From Oceanobacillus indicireducens (GTDB lineage Bacteria; Bacillota; Bacilli; Bacillales; Amphibacillaceae): a stretch of 36,195 bases of DNA. Below, one piece after another: positions 16,172-22,729 of the stretch (positions are counted from its first letter, which is position 1; every line of letters begins with the position of its first letter). Under the pieces are notes generated by a model. It saw nothing but the letters and a program-made list of their open reading frames with translations, searched no databases and was not told the DNA's origin. A program made the position numbers and the translations under genes. Location of the stretch: positions 1 to 36,195 of the forward strand of contig NZ_BMOS01000031.1 in NCBI RefSeq assembly GCF_014647195.1, given 5' to 3'.

Positions 16172-16615
16172 TTATTTTATTACACTCTTTTGGTAAGTGA
16201 GTTTGGCGCGGTCTAAGTAATTTGTAGTATCTTCGTATTGATAACGATTTTCAAAAGTTATCCGATCGATAATCACACTTACAATCAAATTATCATCTTG
16301 AATATAGTTGCGGTCTATTAGCTTGGGAGACGGAATGTAAGCCCTCCCTCCATCAACCATAAACAGAAGAGTGTTCTTTACCGTGCTTCCATTAAATTTC
16401 AAGGAATAATAATGCAAACTAGCCTTTTTATTTATGAACCTCTCTGTGAACTCGTTCGATACATCGTTATCGTCTTCTTTAGGCATCTCTACAATAGTCA
16501 CACTTATATCATCCCTAAGTGCATGGATCGCTAAACCGTCTTGATCAAAACTAGTTACCCAACATTCTGGATGCATATTTTCTTGTAACAAATACATTAA
16601 ATCACTATATTTCAA
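16172..16615 (-). CDS. Hypothetical protein at the start of the late region
   Basis: A 147-residue mixed alpha/beta protein from TTG with AAGGAGGG 6 nt upstream. I recognise no domain. It is the first gene after the late regulator and the intergenic region with tandem repeats, so it is probably among the first late genes, or an inserted unit: the terminator at 15865 follows it and its small neighbour. Confidence 0.7.
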   Translation of the reverse strand: MKYSDLMYLLQENMHPECWVTSFDQDGLAIHALRDDISVTIVEMPKEDDNDVSNEFTERFINKKASLHYYSLKFNGSTVKNTLLFMVDGGRAYIPSPKLIDRNYIQDDNLIVSVIIDRITFENRYQYEDTTNYLDRAKLTYQKSVIK

Positions 16616-16793
16616 CTATATCCCTCCTTATCTTCATTTTACTACAAAGAGGTATTGAAACCCACTATCCAATCTTTATAGTGCTTAATCAGATTAGACC
16701 TCTCGGTCTTTATTCAGTAATTCTAATGTTAATTAGTGCTCTATCTAGGAAATACCCTCTCTAACCGTCAGAACTTCGTACGTCAATCGTACG
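16616..16793. other. Intergenic region between late regulator and late genes
   Basis: A 178-bp AT-rich gap with no gene on either strand. It starts at the tandem 11-bp repeat and includes a short AGACC-GAGA-GGTCT stem. This is where an ArpU-dependent late promoter would be expected; I see no strong consensus sigma-A promoter, which fits dependence on a dedicated activator. Confidence 0.5.
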
Positions 16794-16797
16794 TCAA
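16776..16797. repeat. Perfect tandem 11-bp repeat at the end of the late regulator gene
   Basis: TCGTACGTCAA twice in a row, one helical turn apart, each with a CGTACG palindrome. It overlaps the regulator's stop codon. Such spacing suits binding of a protein on one DNA face, possibly the regulator itself. Confidence 0.6.
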
Positions 16798-17357
16798 GAA
16801 GCGACTTTTTCCACCTTTTCCCTTGCTCGCTCAATGTACTGCTGTACCGTTCGTTTCTTGATGCCCAAGCGATCAGCGATCTTCTGCATACTCAATCCTT
16901 CCGCCGTATGCATTACATAACATTGCCTTTCTCTATCAGAGAAATTCCTGAACAACTGAATCAACGCCGTTCTTTGTTCCTGACTCATATACAAAGGCTC
17001 CCGCTCTTTCCTCAATTCCTCGTTAATATCCGGCAGAATATCCATATCATCATAAAACTTAGCGCGATATTTATCTCTTTTATCTACACCGCGATACATA
17101 TCCGGTTGCCTGCCAGTTCGCATCCAGTCCATGGAGTACGTCATGCTTTCAATCATGCTGTTTACATATGTTTCATCCTTCTGATTCCTGTCAATTCTAT
17201 CTTTCGTTTCTATGTCAATTTCATGGATTTTCTTATCACCAATCCAGTGATCAACCTCACTGTAAAGGAAGTCTTTCTTTGATTTTAATTCTTTCCGACC
17301 TTCATCATATTCTGCTAATAACCTGTCTGCCCAGTTTTCTAATTGTTTGCTATTCAT
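16794..17357 (-). CDS. ArpU-type sigma-like late transcription regulator
   Basis: A 187-residue protein with a helical N-terminal half and a C-terminal sigma-70 region 4-like helix-turn-helix: RERQCYVMHTAEGLSMQKIADRLGIKKRTVQQYIERAREKV (about residues 143-183). This is the build of ArpU/Xpf-type phage late activators, which switch on packaging, head and tail genes. Position at the early/late junction supports the role. ATG follows GGGGGC rather weakly. Its expression may be affected by the divergent peptide promoter upstream. Confidence 0.85.
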   Translation of the reverse strand: MNSKQLENWADRLLAEYDEGRKELKSKKDFLYSEVDHWIGDKKIHEIDIETKDRIDRNQKDETYVNSMIESMTYSMDWMRTGRQPDMYRGVDKRDKYRAKFYDDMDILPDINEELRKEREPLYMSQEQRTALIQLFRNFSDRERQCYVMHTAEGLSMQKIADRLGIKKRTVQQYIERAREKVEKVAS

Positions 17358-17375
17358 CAGTATTGCCCCCTCAAA

Positions 17376-17392
17376 AAATAGTTTGACTATTT
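17376..17392. promoter_or_regulatory. Palindromic operator over the peptide-gene promoter
   Basis: AAATAGT-TTG-ACTATTT, perfect 7-bp arms. It covers the -35 element of the plus-strand promoter and lies 19 bp upstream of the late-regulator ATG, so one bound protein could affect both directions. Confidence 0.6.
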
Positions 17393-17410
17393 CGATAGAT
17401 ATTATATAAT
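17383..17410 (+). promoter_or_regulatory. Strong sigma-A promoter of the small secreted peptide gene
   Basis: TTGACT (17383-17388), 16-bp spacer, TATAAT (17405-17410), about 30 nt upstream of the ATG. This is among the best consensus promoters in the window, and it points against the surrounding operon. Confidence 0.8.
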
Positions 17411-17440
17411 TGCTTAAAAATAAGAAAAGAGGTGAAAAGT

Positions 17441-17569
17441 ATGAAAAAGATATTTTTCAAAATAACACTCGCTAGCTTATTAGTTTTCGGTTTTACCGCA
17501 TCTGCATCTGCTGCGCCTGTCACACCAGATTGCATATTCGGGAACAATCTATGCTCTTTAATTAAATAA
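17441..17569 (+). CDS. Small secreted two-cysteine peptide
   Basis: ATG 6 nt after GAGGTG opens 42 codons. The product has a textbook signal peptide: MKKIFFK, a hydrophobic core (ITLASLLVFGFTA) and a signal peptidase I-like site SASA-A, leaving about 18 residues (APVTPDCIFGNNLCSLIK) with cysteines eight positions apart, able to form a small disulfide loop. It is the only plus-strand gene left of the switch and has its own promoter, operator and a hairpin behind it. Size and layout resemble secreted signalling precursors such as Phr or AimP, but no AimR/Rap-like receptor gene adjoins it, so function is open: signal, antimicrobial or exclusion peptide. Confidence 0.8.
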   Translation: MKKIFFKITLASLLVFGFTASASAAPVTPDCIFGNNLCSLIK

Positions 17570-17584
17570 CCTCAAGTGAAATTG

Positions 17585-17624
17585 AAAAGGGCACAAATCA
17601 AGCTGTTACGCTTAATCTGTGCCC
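17585..17624. terminator. Hairpin between convergent peptide and XtrA genes
   Basis: GGGCACAAATCAAGC / GCTTAATCTGTGCCC pair at 13 of 15 positions around TGTTAC. On the minus strand it is followed by TTTTC; on the plus strand the T-run is weak (TGGTTGTT). It probably stops the XtrA-side transcript and may act on both. Confidence 0.7.
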
Positions 17625-17642
17625 TGGTTGTTCCAGTAGCTG

Positions 17643-17810
17643 TTATTTAACTGTATAACTAACCTTCTCAGCATGAATCTTCCCATTCTGCCAAGTGACA
17701 ATATGTTCCCCGAATCCACTATCCGGCTTCGGTATTCGCTTTAATTTCCCGTTTTTAATAACCAATACTGCGTCTTCCCTCAAGTCCACAGTTGCTTTGT
17801 TTTGCTGCAT
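17643..17810 (-). CDS. XtrA-like small phage protein
   Basis: The frame opens at 17837 but ATG 17810 has AGGAGG 9 nt upstream, giving 55 residues. The core AVLVIKNGKLKRIPKPDSGFGEH and the following TWQNGKIHAEKV fit the XtrA family named from the B. subtilis PBSX prophage, where the gene also sits next to the sigma-like late regulator. Function is unknown. It is the last gene before the terminator hairpin at 17585. Confidence 0.65.
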   Translation of the reverse strand: MQQNKATVDLREDAVLVIKNGKLKRIPKPDSGFGEHIVTWQNGKIHAEKVSYTVK

Positions 17811-17886
17811 TGCTAGATACCTCCTGCTGTTATACATTTGCCAGGAAGATGCGCCCCGGCTTTTTATTGATTATTTTGCTAGATTG

Positions 17887-18105
17887 TTAGATTTCACTTT
17901 CATTTTCTGCGACAAATTTCTTAATCTCTGCTTCCAATTTATCAGCTCGTTTTTTATACTTCGCCGCATTCCTCATAATTTCATCGATTTCAAATAGGAA
18001 TAAATCAATCGCAATCCATCCTAAGCAAATTCTATACATACCGCTTTTCCTGCCAAAGTTCATCCAGAATCCGCCATACTTCCCAATTGTGATAGCGAAT
18101 GTCAA
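17887..18105 (-). CDS. Hypothetical protein downstream of RusA
   Basis: A 72-residue protein from TTG overlapping the RusA stop (TTGA). GGTGGGAA lies upstream. The N-terminal half is hydrophobic and aromatic, the C-terminal half a charged helix (YKKRADKLEAEIKKFVAEN). Its stop is followed by a sequence also found after the gene at 32053 (see findings). Not recognised. Confidence 0.65.
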   Translation of the reverse strand: MTFAITIGKYGGFWMNFGRKSGMYRICLGWIAIDLFLFEIDEIMRNAAKYKKRADKLEAEIKKFVAENESEI

Positions 18106-18554
18106 CTTATTCCCACCTCTCCAAAAACATCAATCTCCTGCACCCGAACCTCAACTCTCGGATCATCGCTATAATATTTTTGTATTTGCAAATCCACAAT
18201 TTGGCTGTCATCCTTATAAATAATCCCGTTCAATGCGTCTTCGATACCCTTTGCATAATTCGTATTGTCGGGTTTAGTGATAGGGCGCTTAATCCCCTCA
18301 GATATGAGCGCTCTGTCCTTTTTCGTGGTGCTCTTGGGTATATTCCTATAAATCTCTATTCGCATACTCAACGGACCCTCTAACGGTATTTTCGGAGCAT
18401 GCTGTCTCGCAATTATTGATACGTAACGTTTATAGTCCTTGGATTCTTTTGGATCATAAAGAACTGTTTTTCCACTTTTCGGTCCGCGTTGTATTTTCCC
18501 CGCCCTGGGACGACCTTGGGAAACTGGTTCGCCTGGTATCGTAAATTCAATCAT
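18102..18554 (-). CDS. rusA: RusA-like Holliday junction resolvase
   Basis: A 150-residue endonuclease that cuts four-way junctions, used to resolve recombination intermediates before packaging. MIEFTIPGEPVSQGRPRAG opens as in the family. KPDNTNYAKGIEDALNGII (residues 94-112) and YKDDSQI (113-119) carry the conserved acidic metal ligands (Asp96, Asp106, Asp115/116). Ribosome site TTTGGAGG. Coupled to the small upstream gene by ATGA. Confidence 0.92.
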   Translation of the reverse strand: MIEFTIPGEPVSQGRPRAGKIQRGPKSGKTVLYDPKESKDYKRYVSIIARQHAPKIPLEGPLSMRIEIYRNIPKSTTKKDRALISEGIKRPITKPDNTNYAKGIEDALNGIIYKDDSQIVDLQIQKYYSDDPRVEVRVQEIDVFGEVGIS

Positions 18555-18715
18555 TCAAATTCCTCCAAATGATATTTTTCTATTTCTTCCTGTGTTGCAT
18601 ACCTAAACCTTCTTTCAATAGCCTGCATTGCATTCAACATGAATACTTGATGTTCTTTCTGTACGTGGAGCACTGAACCTTCTTCATTCACTACATAATC
18701 GCCTAGCTTGAACAC
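18551..18715 (-). CDS. Small hypothetical protein upstream of RusA
   Basis: A 54-codon frame from GTG, with GAGGGGTG just upstream, ending in the RusA ATGA overlap. Begins MFKLGDYVVNEEGSVLHV, a small beta-like opening often seen in phage accessory proteins, then a charged helix. Found by reading between longer genes; spacing and overlap support it. Confidence 0.65.
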   Translation of the reverse strand: MFKLGDYVVNEEGSVLHVQKEHQVFMLNAMQAIERRFRYATQEEIEKYHLEEFE

Positions 18716-18726
18716 TCAATCACCCC

Positions 18727-18876
18727 TCACGATAATTTCTTTACATAAACAGCTTCCCAATAATCACTTACTAGCTGTATCGGAGAAATACACTCGAATC
18801 CCTCGTTCTCTTTCTCAATACACCGCAACACACACTGGTATTTATCTGGGTGGCGTACTCTGCTGATTGCTTGCAT
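18727..18876 (-). CDS. Small hypothetical protein
   Basis: ATG with GGGGAGGAA upstream, 49 codons, beginning MQAISRVRHPDKYQCV and ending DYWEAVYVKKLS. Three cysteines. Tight spacing in the operon supports it; no family recognised. Confidence 0.65.
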   Translation of the reverse strand: MQAISRVRHPDKYQCVLRCIEKENEGFECISPIQLVSDYWEAVYVKKLS

Positions 18877-18879
18877 GGA

Positions 18880-19077
18880 TTATTCCTCCCCGTACGCTCG
18901 GATGGCATCGTTCTTGGCAACTACATAATTCCACTCCAATGTATACAAGCTCACGTCATCTAGTTTCCTGCCGTCTGGTAACTTGTAAATACCCATATAC
19001 CTTAGTTCACGTTTAAGATATTCCTTGCGTTCTTTTGCCGCTGTATCTGTTTTGTGTAGTGTGTGTAGTGTTTGCAT
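18880..19077 (-). CDS. Small basic phage protein (Fur-regulated basic protein-like)
   Basis: A 65-residue protein with GGAGG upstream. The core AKERKEYLKRELRYMGIYK-LPDGRKLDDVSLYTLEW resembles a short family seen in Bacillus chromosomes and prophages, in which a basic helix precedes 'G...DGR.L..L.L..L'. The family link is by eye only; function unknown. Confidence 0.65.
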   Translation of the reverse strand: MQTLHTLHKTDTAAKERKEYLKRELRYMGIYKLPDGRKLDDVSLYTLEWNYVVAKNDAIRAYGEE

Positions 19078-19088
19078 GGTTAGACCTC

Positions 19089-19724
19089 CTAATATCCATT
19101 CTCTTGTCTAGCGTAATTGATTTCATTCTTTTGCATGTATGCAACCTCTATTTGTTCCCAAGAGAATCCAAGTAATTGCCCTAATCTCAAGAATCCACCC
19201 AACAGCTCTTCATAAGCCTGTTTCAAATCATCCATTCCCAACAGATTATTTCTTTCCGCATATTCTATTGACCCAAATGCGGCAACGTCGTTAAAAACCT
19301 GATTGAACGCAAAAGTAGTATCTCTGTAATAACGTGGAGCTGGTTTAATTTCTGCTATTTTTAACTCTGTTTCTAGCCCAATACTCAATATAAAATGCAG
19401 GCAATCAACGTATTCTTCTAGGAGTGGGTTCCCGTATGCTCCTTTTCCTCCACAATACTCACACGGCTCTTGGTATGGTTGCCAATCAATGTCCAACCCC
19501 TCTCTGGTGCCAAAACCATCACACGCTTTGCAAAAACATTTTAGATTCGGCTCCTGGTCCTTACTCCAAAACTTAAACCCTCTCCACTCATTCGCAAGCT
19601 CTCCAAGTTCCACCTGTAAAGCCAAAATCTTTTTATCTAGCAAATCCTGTCCTTCCAGACTTTTTTCTTTAACAATGTGTTTATCTAGCTTGTCTTGTAT
19701 CTCAAATAAGTTATTTAGATTCAC
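19089..19724 (-). CDS. Dimeric dUTPase with a cysteine-rich insert
   Basis: A 211-residue all-alpha dUTP diphosphatase (dUTPase_2/MazG-like), removing dUTP to keep uracil out of phage DNA. Metal-binding acids lie in QVELGELANEW (residues 37-47: Glu39, Glu42, Glu46) and LLEEYVDCLHF (101-111: Glu103, Glu104, Asp107). Between them an insert carries CFCKACDGFG and CEYCGGKG, four-cysteine knuckles like a DnaJ zinc finger (Cys65, Cys68, Cys88, Cys91). Coupled to the next upstream gene by ATGA overlap. Confidence 0.85.
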   Translation of the reverse strand: MNLNNLFEIQDKLDKHIVKEKSLEGQDLLDKKILALQVELGELANEWRGFKFWSKDQEPNLKCFCKACDGFGTREGLDIDWQPYQEPCEYCGGKGAYGNPLLEEYVDCLHFILSIGLETELKIAEIKPAPRYYRDTTFAFNQVFNDVAAFGSIEYAERNNLLGMDDLKQAYEELLGGFLRLGQLLGFSWEQIEVAYMQKNEINYARQENGY

Positions 19725-19909
19725 GCTCTCCCACTCCCAATCTCTGCTAATGCATGAAAAGTATTTTGTTTAGCTGCATCCAGTAAATCAAACACTTCAT
19801 GTGGTGAATGTCCTTCATCTTCAATCAGCCCGACCATACCGGCTATAATTAATTGCAATCCCATGCTTGTTCTCATTTTATTTTCAAATTCTTGTGCATT
19901 CATTTTCAT
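19721..19909 (-). CDS. Hypothetical small helical protein
   Basis: A 62-residue protein with AAAGGAGA upstream; helical, with SMGLQLIIAGMVGLIEDEGH. Its start overlaps the previous stop and its end overlaps the dUTPase start (ATGA), so it is part of a coupled train. Not recognised. Confidence 0.7.
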   Translation of the reverse strand: MKMNAQEFENKMRTSMGLQLIIAGMVGLIEDEGHSPHEVFDLLDAAKQNTFHALAEIGSGRA

Positions 19910-20040
19910 TGGTTAATCTCCTTTTCTCTCCTTACCTTTACTCTTAAACTACGCGCTCCTTCTCCTGCTTTAACAAGACCTTTATTCATGGCATCAGCGA
20001 ATCGTCTAATGTTATTTACTGCATGCTTAGTCAGATTCAT
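19906..20040 (-). CDS. Small basic protein
   Basis: ATG with AAAGGAG upstream, 44 codons: MNLTKHAVNNIRRFADAMNK then a strongly basic C-terminus (ARSLRVKVRREKEINQ), suggesting nucleic acid binding. Overlaps both neighbours by 4 nt (ATGA). Not recognised. Confidence 0.65.
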   Translation of the reverse strand: MNLTKHAVNNIRRFADAMNKGLVKAGEGARSLRVKVRREKEINQ

Positions 20041-20186
20041 CGGTTAGTCTCCTTTAAATGTTCTTCCATACATTTTTCCGAACAGAAAAATTCGTCATAT
20101 CCCTCATGCAAATACAATACTCTGCAATTTTCGCAATGGTATTTATAGGTGCTCCACAAGTCGGCGGGTGATGTTATAAATTTCAT
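20037..20186 (-). CDS. Small zinc-finger-like protein
   Basis: ATG with AAGGGGGAG upstream, 49 codons. Two paired-cysteine knuckles, HCENC and CSEKC, 15 residues apart form one likely zinc site, as in small phage zinc-ribbon or MYM/TRASH-like proteins. Overlaps both neighbours by 4 nt. Confidence 0.7.
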   Translation of the reverse strand: MKFITSPADLWSTYKYHCENCRVLYLHEGYDEFFCSEKCMEEHLKETNR

Positions 20187-20347
20187 TGCTCCCCCTTCAC
20201 CAGAAGCAACTTCCTCTCATACGTCCACTTCCGATTCTCTTTCTTCACCAGTTCCAGCTTTTCACCTTCTGCGTAAATAGTGACGATTTGTAATTCTTCG
20301 TTTGAATTAGTTGTGCCCTTGCGTTGTACCATCCAGCGTGGAGTCAT
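20183..20347 (-). CDS. Small hypothetical protein
   Basis: ATG with GAGG 10 nt upstream, 54 codons: MTPRWMVQRKGTTNSNEELQ, then ending RKWTYERKLLLVKGEQ. Basic and beta-like. ATGA overlap with both neighbours. Not recognised. Confidence 0.65.
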   Translation of the reverse strand: MTPRWMVQRKGTTNSNEELQIVTIYAEGEKLELVKKENRKWTYERKLLLVKGEQ

Positions 20348-20496
20348 AAATAATCATCCTCACTATAAATTATTTTATAAAGAACGAAACAAACAACCGC
20401 AATGAATGACAGAAAAACCAATCCCCAAAATGCACTGCCAAGAAAATCTTTAAACGTTTCCGCATCGTGTAGTAACAGATTAATGTATTCGGTCAT
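20344..20496 (-). CDS. Small single-pass membrane protein
   Basis: ATG with AGGAGG upstream, 50 codons. A hydrophobic segment at residues 22-43 (AFWGLVFLSFIAVVCFVLY) is a clear membrane span, with an acidic C-terminus (YSEDDYL). Overlaps the following gene by ATGA. Not recognised. Confidence 0.7.
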   Translation of the reverse strand: MTEYINLLLHDAETFKDFLGSAFWGLVFLSFIAVVCFVLYKIIYSEDDYL

Positions 20497-20499
20497 GGG

Positions 20500-20907
20500 T
20501 TAGTCCTCCTCGATGGTCCATTTGCCATTAAATAAATCATCGAATGTTACATCTTCTCTGGTCTCCAATCTGTACCATTTTCTAAATACCGTTACGTCTA
20601 AATTATTATTCCTGTGCAATTTAACCATTTTGCCTTCCTTCAACGCCTGCATAGCTTCCTCAAAAGATACATAAGACGGTAGGATGCGCCATATCCAGTT
20701 GACTGTGTGACCATATAAAATCAAAGGTTCGGATGGGCTAATTGTTCCTGTTTCCGTACACCATTTAATATCACCGTTAGGAATCTTGGTAACGTGCTTG
20801 TAGCTTCTCCAGTAATCCTTAGGTATTTGTGCCTTTTTTTCTACTTCCGCTAATTGCCCAACCTTCAACCGATCGATCATTTCTCCGGTGGTTAATAATT
20901 CACTCAT
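20500..20907 (-). CDS. Phage accessory protein with DUF2829-like half
   Basis: A 135-residue protein. The C-terminal half, SFEEAMQALKEGKMVKLHRN followed later by FDDLFNGKWTIEED, has the layout of DUF2829-like phage proteins ('FxEALxxLKxGKKV ... ILxxDWEI'). The N-terminal half has TTGEMIDRLKVGQLAEVEK, possibly a diverged copy of the same fold. Some DUF2829 proteins (Tad2) counter Thoeris defence, but this match is too loose to assign that. AGGAGG start. Confidence 0.6.
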   Translation of the reverse strand: MSELLTTGEMIDRLKVGQLAEVEKKAQIPKDYWRSYKHVTKIPNGDIKWCTETGTISPSEPLILYGHTVNWIWRILPSYVSFEEAMQALKEGKMVKLHRNNNLDVTVFRKWYRLETREDVTFDDLFNGKWTIEED

Positions 20908-20909
20908 TG

Positions 20910-21293
20910 TTAGTCCTCCTCGACCCTACTTGATGAATAAGTAACCTCTATATGTCGTTCATATGAAAATATTTTGTCGCAATTATTACATTCGCATTCA
21001 TCGTCTGAATCAGCCAATTCCCAGGAATCGCCCAATTCGTAACCGCACCAAGGGCAAGTTATTTCGTCCGTCCATTCCGGTTCCTCTTCACCAGAAGCAT
21101 AAGCTTGTCTTTGCTTTTCTTTTTTTATCTGTTCTTGTATTCTGTAACAATCGGGGCACAGCCTATTATTCTGGCTAAGGAAATTTACACGATAATGAAA
21201 ACTTTCCCCTAATAAATTTTTGCTTCCGCACTCTCCGCATTTATACTTACCTGCTGGATAAATATCAGCAAATAATGGTCTCTCCTGTCTCAT
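20910..21293 (-). CDS. Zinc-ribbon protein
   Basis: A 127-residue protein with four cysteine pairs: CGECG (residues 19-23), CPDC (45-48), CPWCG (80-84) and ECNNC (100-104), making two probable zinc ribbons, separated by a charged linker. The second half is the usual shape of small phage zinc-ribbon proteins. DNA or RNA binding is likely but not shown. Confidence 0.75.
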   Translation of the reverse strand: MRQERPLFADIYPAGKYKCGECGSKNLLGESFHYRVNFLSQNNRLCPDCYRIQEQIKKEKQRQAYASGEEEPEWTDEITCPWCGYELGDSWELADSDDECECNNCDKIFSYERHIEVTYSSSRVEED

Positions 21294-21311
21294 GTTATTA
21301 CCTCCATATCT

Positions 21312-21383
21312 CGATTCAGAGGAGCGTTTCTACTCATTATGTATAAATCCCATCTAGTTGTCTGCAAAACGCTCCCAGAATCG
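21312..21383. repeat. 72-nt imperfect inverted repeat in the early operon
   Basis: CGATTC-AGA-GGAGCGTTT and AAACGCTCC-CA-GAATCG: 6 plus 9 bp with a small internal loop around a 37-nt loop. It lies in one of the few gaps of this operon, just after the stop of the 21394 gene, and lacks a T-run, so it is not a simple terminator. Possible structured RNA or processing site. Confidence 0.7.
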
Positions 21384-21393
21384 TTATTTGCGC

Positions 21394-21687
21394 CTAAAAC
21401 CAAGTGTTATGACTCGACTCTGCTTTTATCTGATGTAACGCTAATTTAGTAGACAATTCTTTAAGCGATTTCCCTGCCGTATCGTAATAACCCAGTGCAT
21501 TTAACTCATCAATGACATGCTCTATATCACTTTTAACTTCCACAGGCTGACTTCTCGGCTTTGCCTTTATCGGTTCGTTGATTGCTCTGTCGATGTTCCA
21601 ATTGTGTTGCTTAACTCTGGTATTAAGTGTTCTGTAATCAATGCCGTTTTGTTCGGCTTGGTAAATGTGTTCGGGTTTTAGTTTCAT
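21394..21687 (-). CDS. Phage protein with helix-turn-helix-like N-terminus
   Basis: A 97-residue protein. EHIYQAEQNGIDYRTLNTRV followed by KQHNWNIDRAIN is a pattern seen in many Gram-positive phage proteins and looks like a helix-turn-helix with a specificity helix at YRTLNTRVK. The C-terminal half is helical. The start overlaps the upstream gene by 4 nt. Confidence 0.65.
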   Translation of the reverse strand: MKLKPEHIYQAEQNGIDYRTLNTRVKQHNWNIDRAINEPIKAKPRSQPVEVKSDIEHVIDELNALGYYDTAGKSLKELSTKLALHQIKAESSHNTWF

Positions 21688-22142
21688 TGGGATTCTCCTT
21701 TCAGTGCTTGGCGGGCTTTTCTACCGCCATCAAGTCCTAATTGAGTTCTGCCATGATGGTCATATAGAGTCCAAGACTCATCATCCGCATAAAACTCTAA
21801 GGCCTGTTTGTAGCGTTTTACCAAATCCGAAGCATCATTTAGTTGACCTTCTAAAACAAATGACATGGTTACCTCTTTTTCTAACATTTCTTCCAATTCT
21901 TCCACACGTTTCTCCAGCCATTGGTTTTCTTTTAATAACTTTTCTTCTCGCACTGTACTTTCAGCAGCTATTTCAGTGCATCTATTTTTCAGTTCTTCCA
22001 CACGTTCAGCTTGTTGGATAAGCCAATCAAGCGCATCCGTCCGACTTTTCGCGTACTCATAGTCCTCTTTTGTCTTTTGCCGGGAAACAATTTTGCTTAA
22101 ATCCCCCAGCCAGTCTTTGGCTGTTTGTAATTGGTCATTCAT
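21684..22142 (-). CDS. Coiled-coil phage protein
   Basis: A 152-residue protein with a long coiled coil (about residues 40-115, rich in Glu, Leu and Lys) and a conserved-looking C-terminal motif ALEFYADDESWT ... DGGRKARQAL that recurs at the end of many phage accessory proteins. Function unknown. Starts 8 nt before the upstream gene's stop. Confidence 0.65.
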   Translation of the reverse strand: MNDQLQTAKDWLGDLSKIVSRQKTKEDYEYAKSRTDALDWLIQQAERVEELKNRCTEIAAESTVREEKLLKENQWLEKRVEELEEMLEKEVTMSFVLEGQLNDASDLVKRYKQALEFYADDESWTLYDHHGRTQLGLDGGRKARQALKGESQ

Positions 22143-22728
22143 TTGTTTTCACGTCCAATCTCTTATCTGCAAAGCAAGCGACTCTCCAATCGCTATCTTC
22201 GACTATATTGTTATAAAACTCCCATTCTCCATTAGTAAAAAGGACGGTCATTTCTTCAGCAGGAAATTTATCAATCACTTTGTCAATTGTCACCGTGCGG
22301 TTCTCTCGCCTGTCGTTCAGAATGTCGTTATTCTTCAACTCCCAAGGTTCACGACCATGACTTGCCCACCAAACTTCCTCTTTGGTTGCATGTCGCAAAA
22401 TGCAAGACTTTGGTGTTTCTTCTTTAAACATTTTTCCGTTATCTATAAATCCAAGCGAGAAGCTAGCGCGACCGTCTTCAAGTATTTCTACAACTCTGCC
22501 CTCTTGGTTTATTACATGATCGCCAACCTTATACTCCGGCTCTACTTCATAGCCATCCTCCGAATAATAAGCTTGTGCAAACTCATCTACAGTCAAATCA
22601 TTTAACGACTCCAGACCAAGTGACCATCTGTCATTTAGGTGGATTTTAACTACTTCCCCCGTAAGATGTTCGCTTTTTAATTCTTCCATCGCTTTCGCCT
22701 GTTCCTTCGTCAAAATAACCTTGCTCAC
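22135..22728 (-). CDS. Hypothetical phage accessory protein
   Basis: A 197-residue protein. The first third is helical (TKEQAKAMEELKSE). The middle, YKVGDHVINQEGRVVEILED, looks like a small SH3-like beta barrel, similar in style to the neighbouring 22730 product; the last part includes HATKEEVWWASHGREPWELK. No family assigned. ATG with AGGAGG upstream. Confidence 0.65.
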   Translation of the reverse strand: MSKVILTKEQAKAMEELKSEHLTGEVVKIHLNDRWSLGLESLNDLTVDEFAQAYYSEDGYEVEPEYKVGDHVINQEGRVVEILEDGRASFSLGFIDNGKMFKEETPKSCILRHATKEEVWWASHGREPWELKNNDILNDRRENRTVTIDKVIDKFPAEEMTVLFTNGEWEFYNNIVEDSDWRVACFADKRLDVKTNE

Positions 22729-22729
22729 C

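Noticed and set aside
17441-17569. Arbitrium aimP signal gene
   Set aside because: Size and signal peptide fit, but no AimR-like TPR regulator lies beside it and the C-terminus carries cysteines rather than a typical short AimP/Phr peptide. Kept as an unclassified secreted peptide.
20500-20907. Thoeris anti-defence protein Tad2
   Set aside because: The C-terminal half resembles DUF2829, to which Tad2 belongs, but the match is loose and the protein is longer with a different N-terminal half. Function not assigned.
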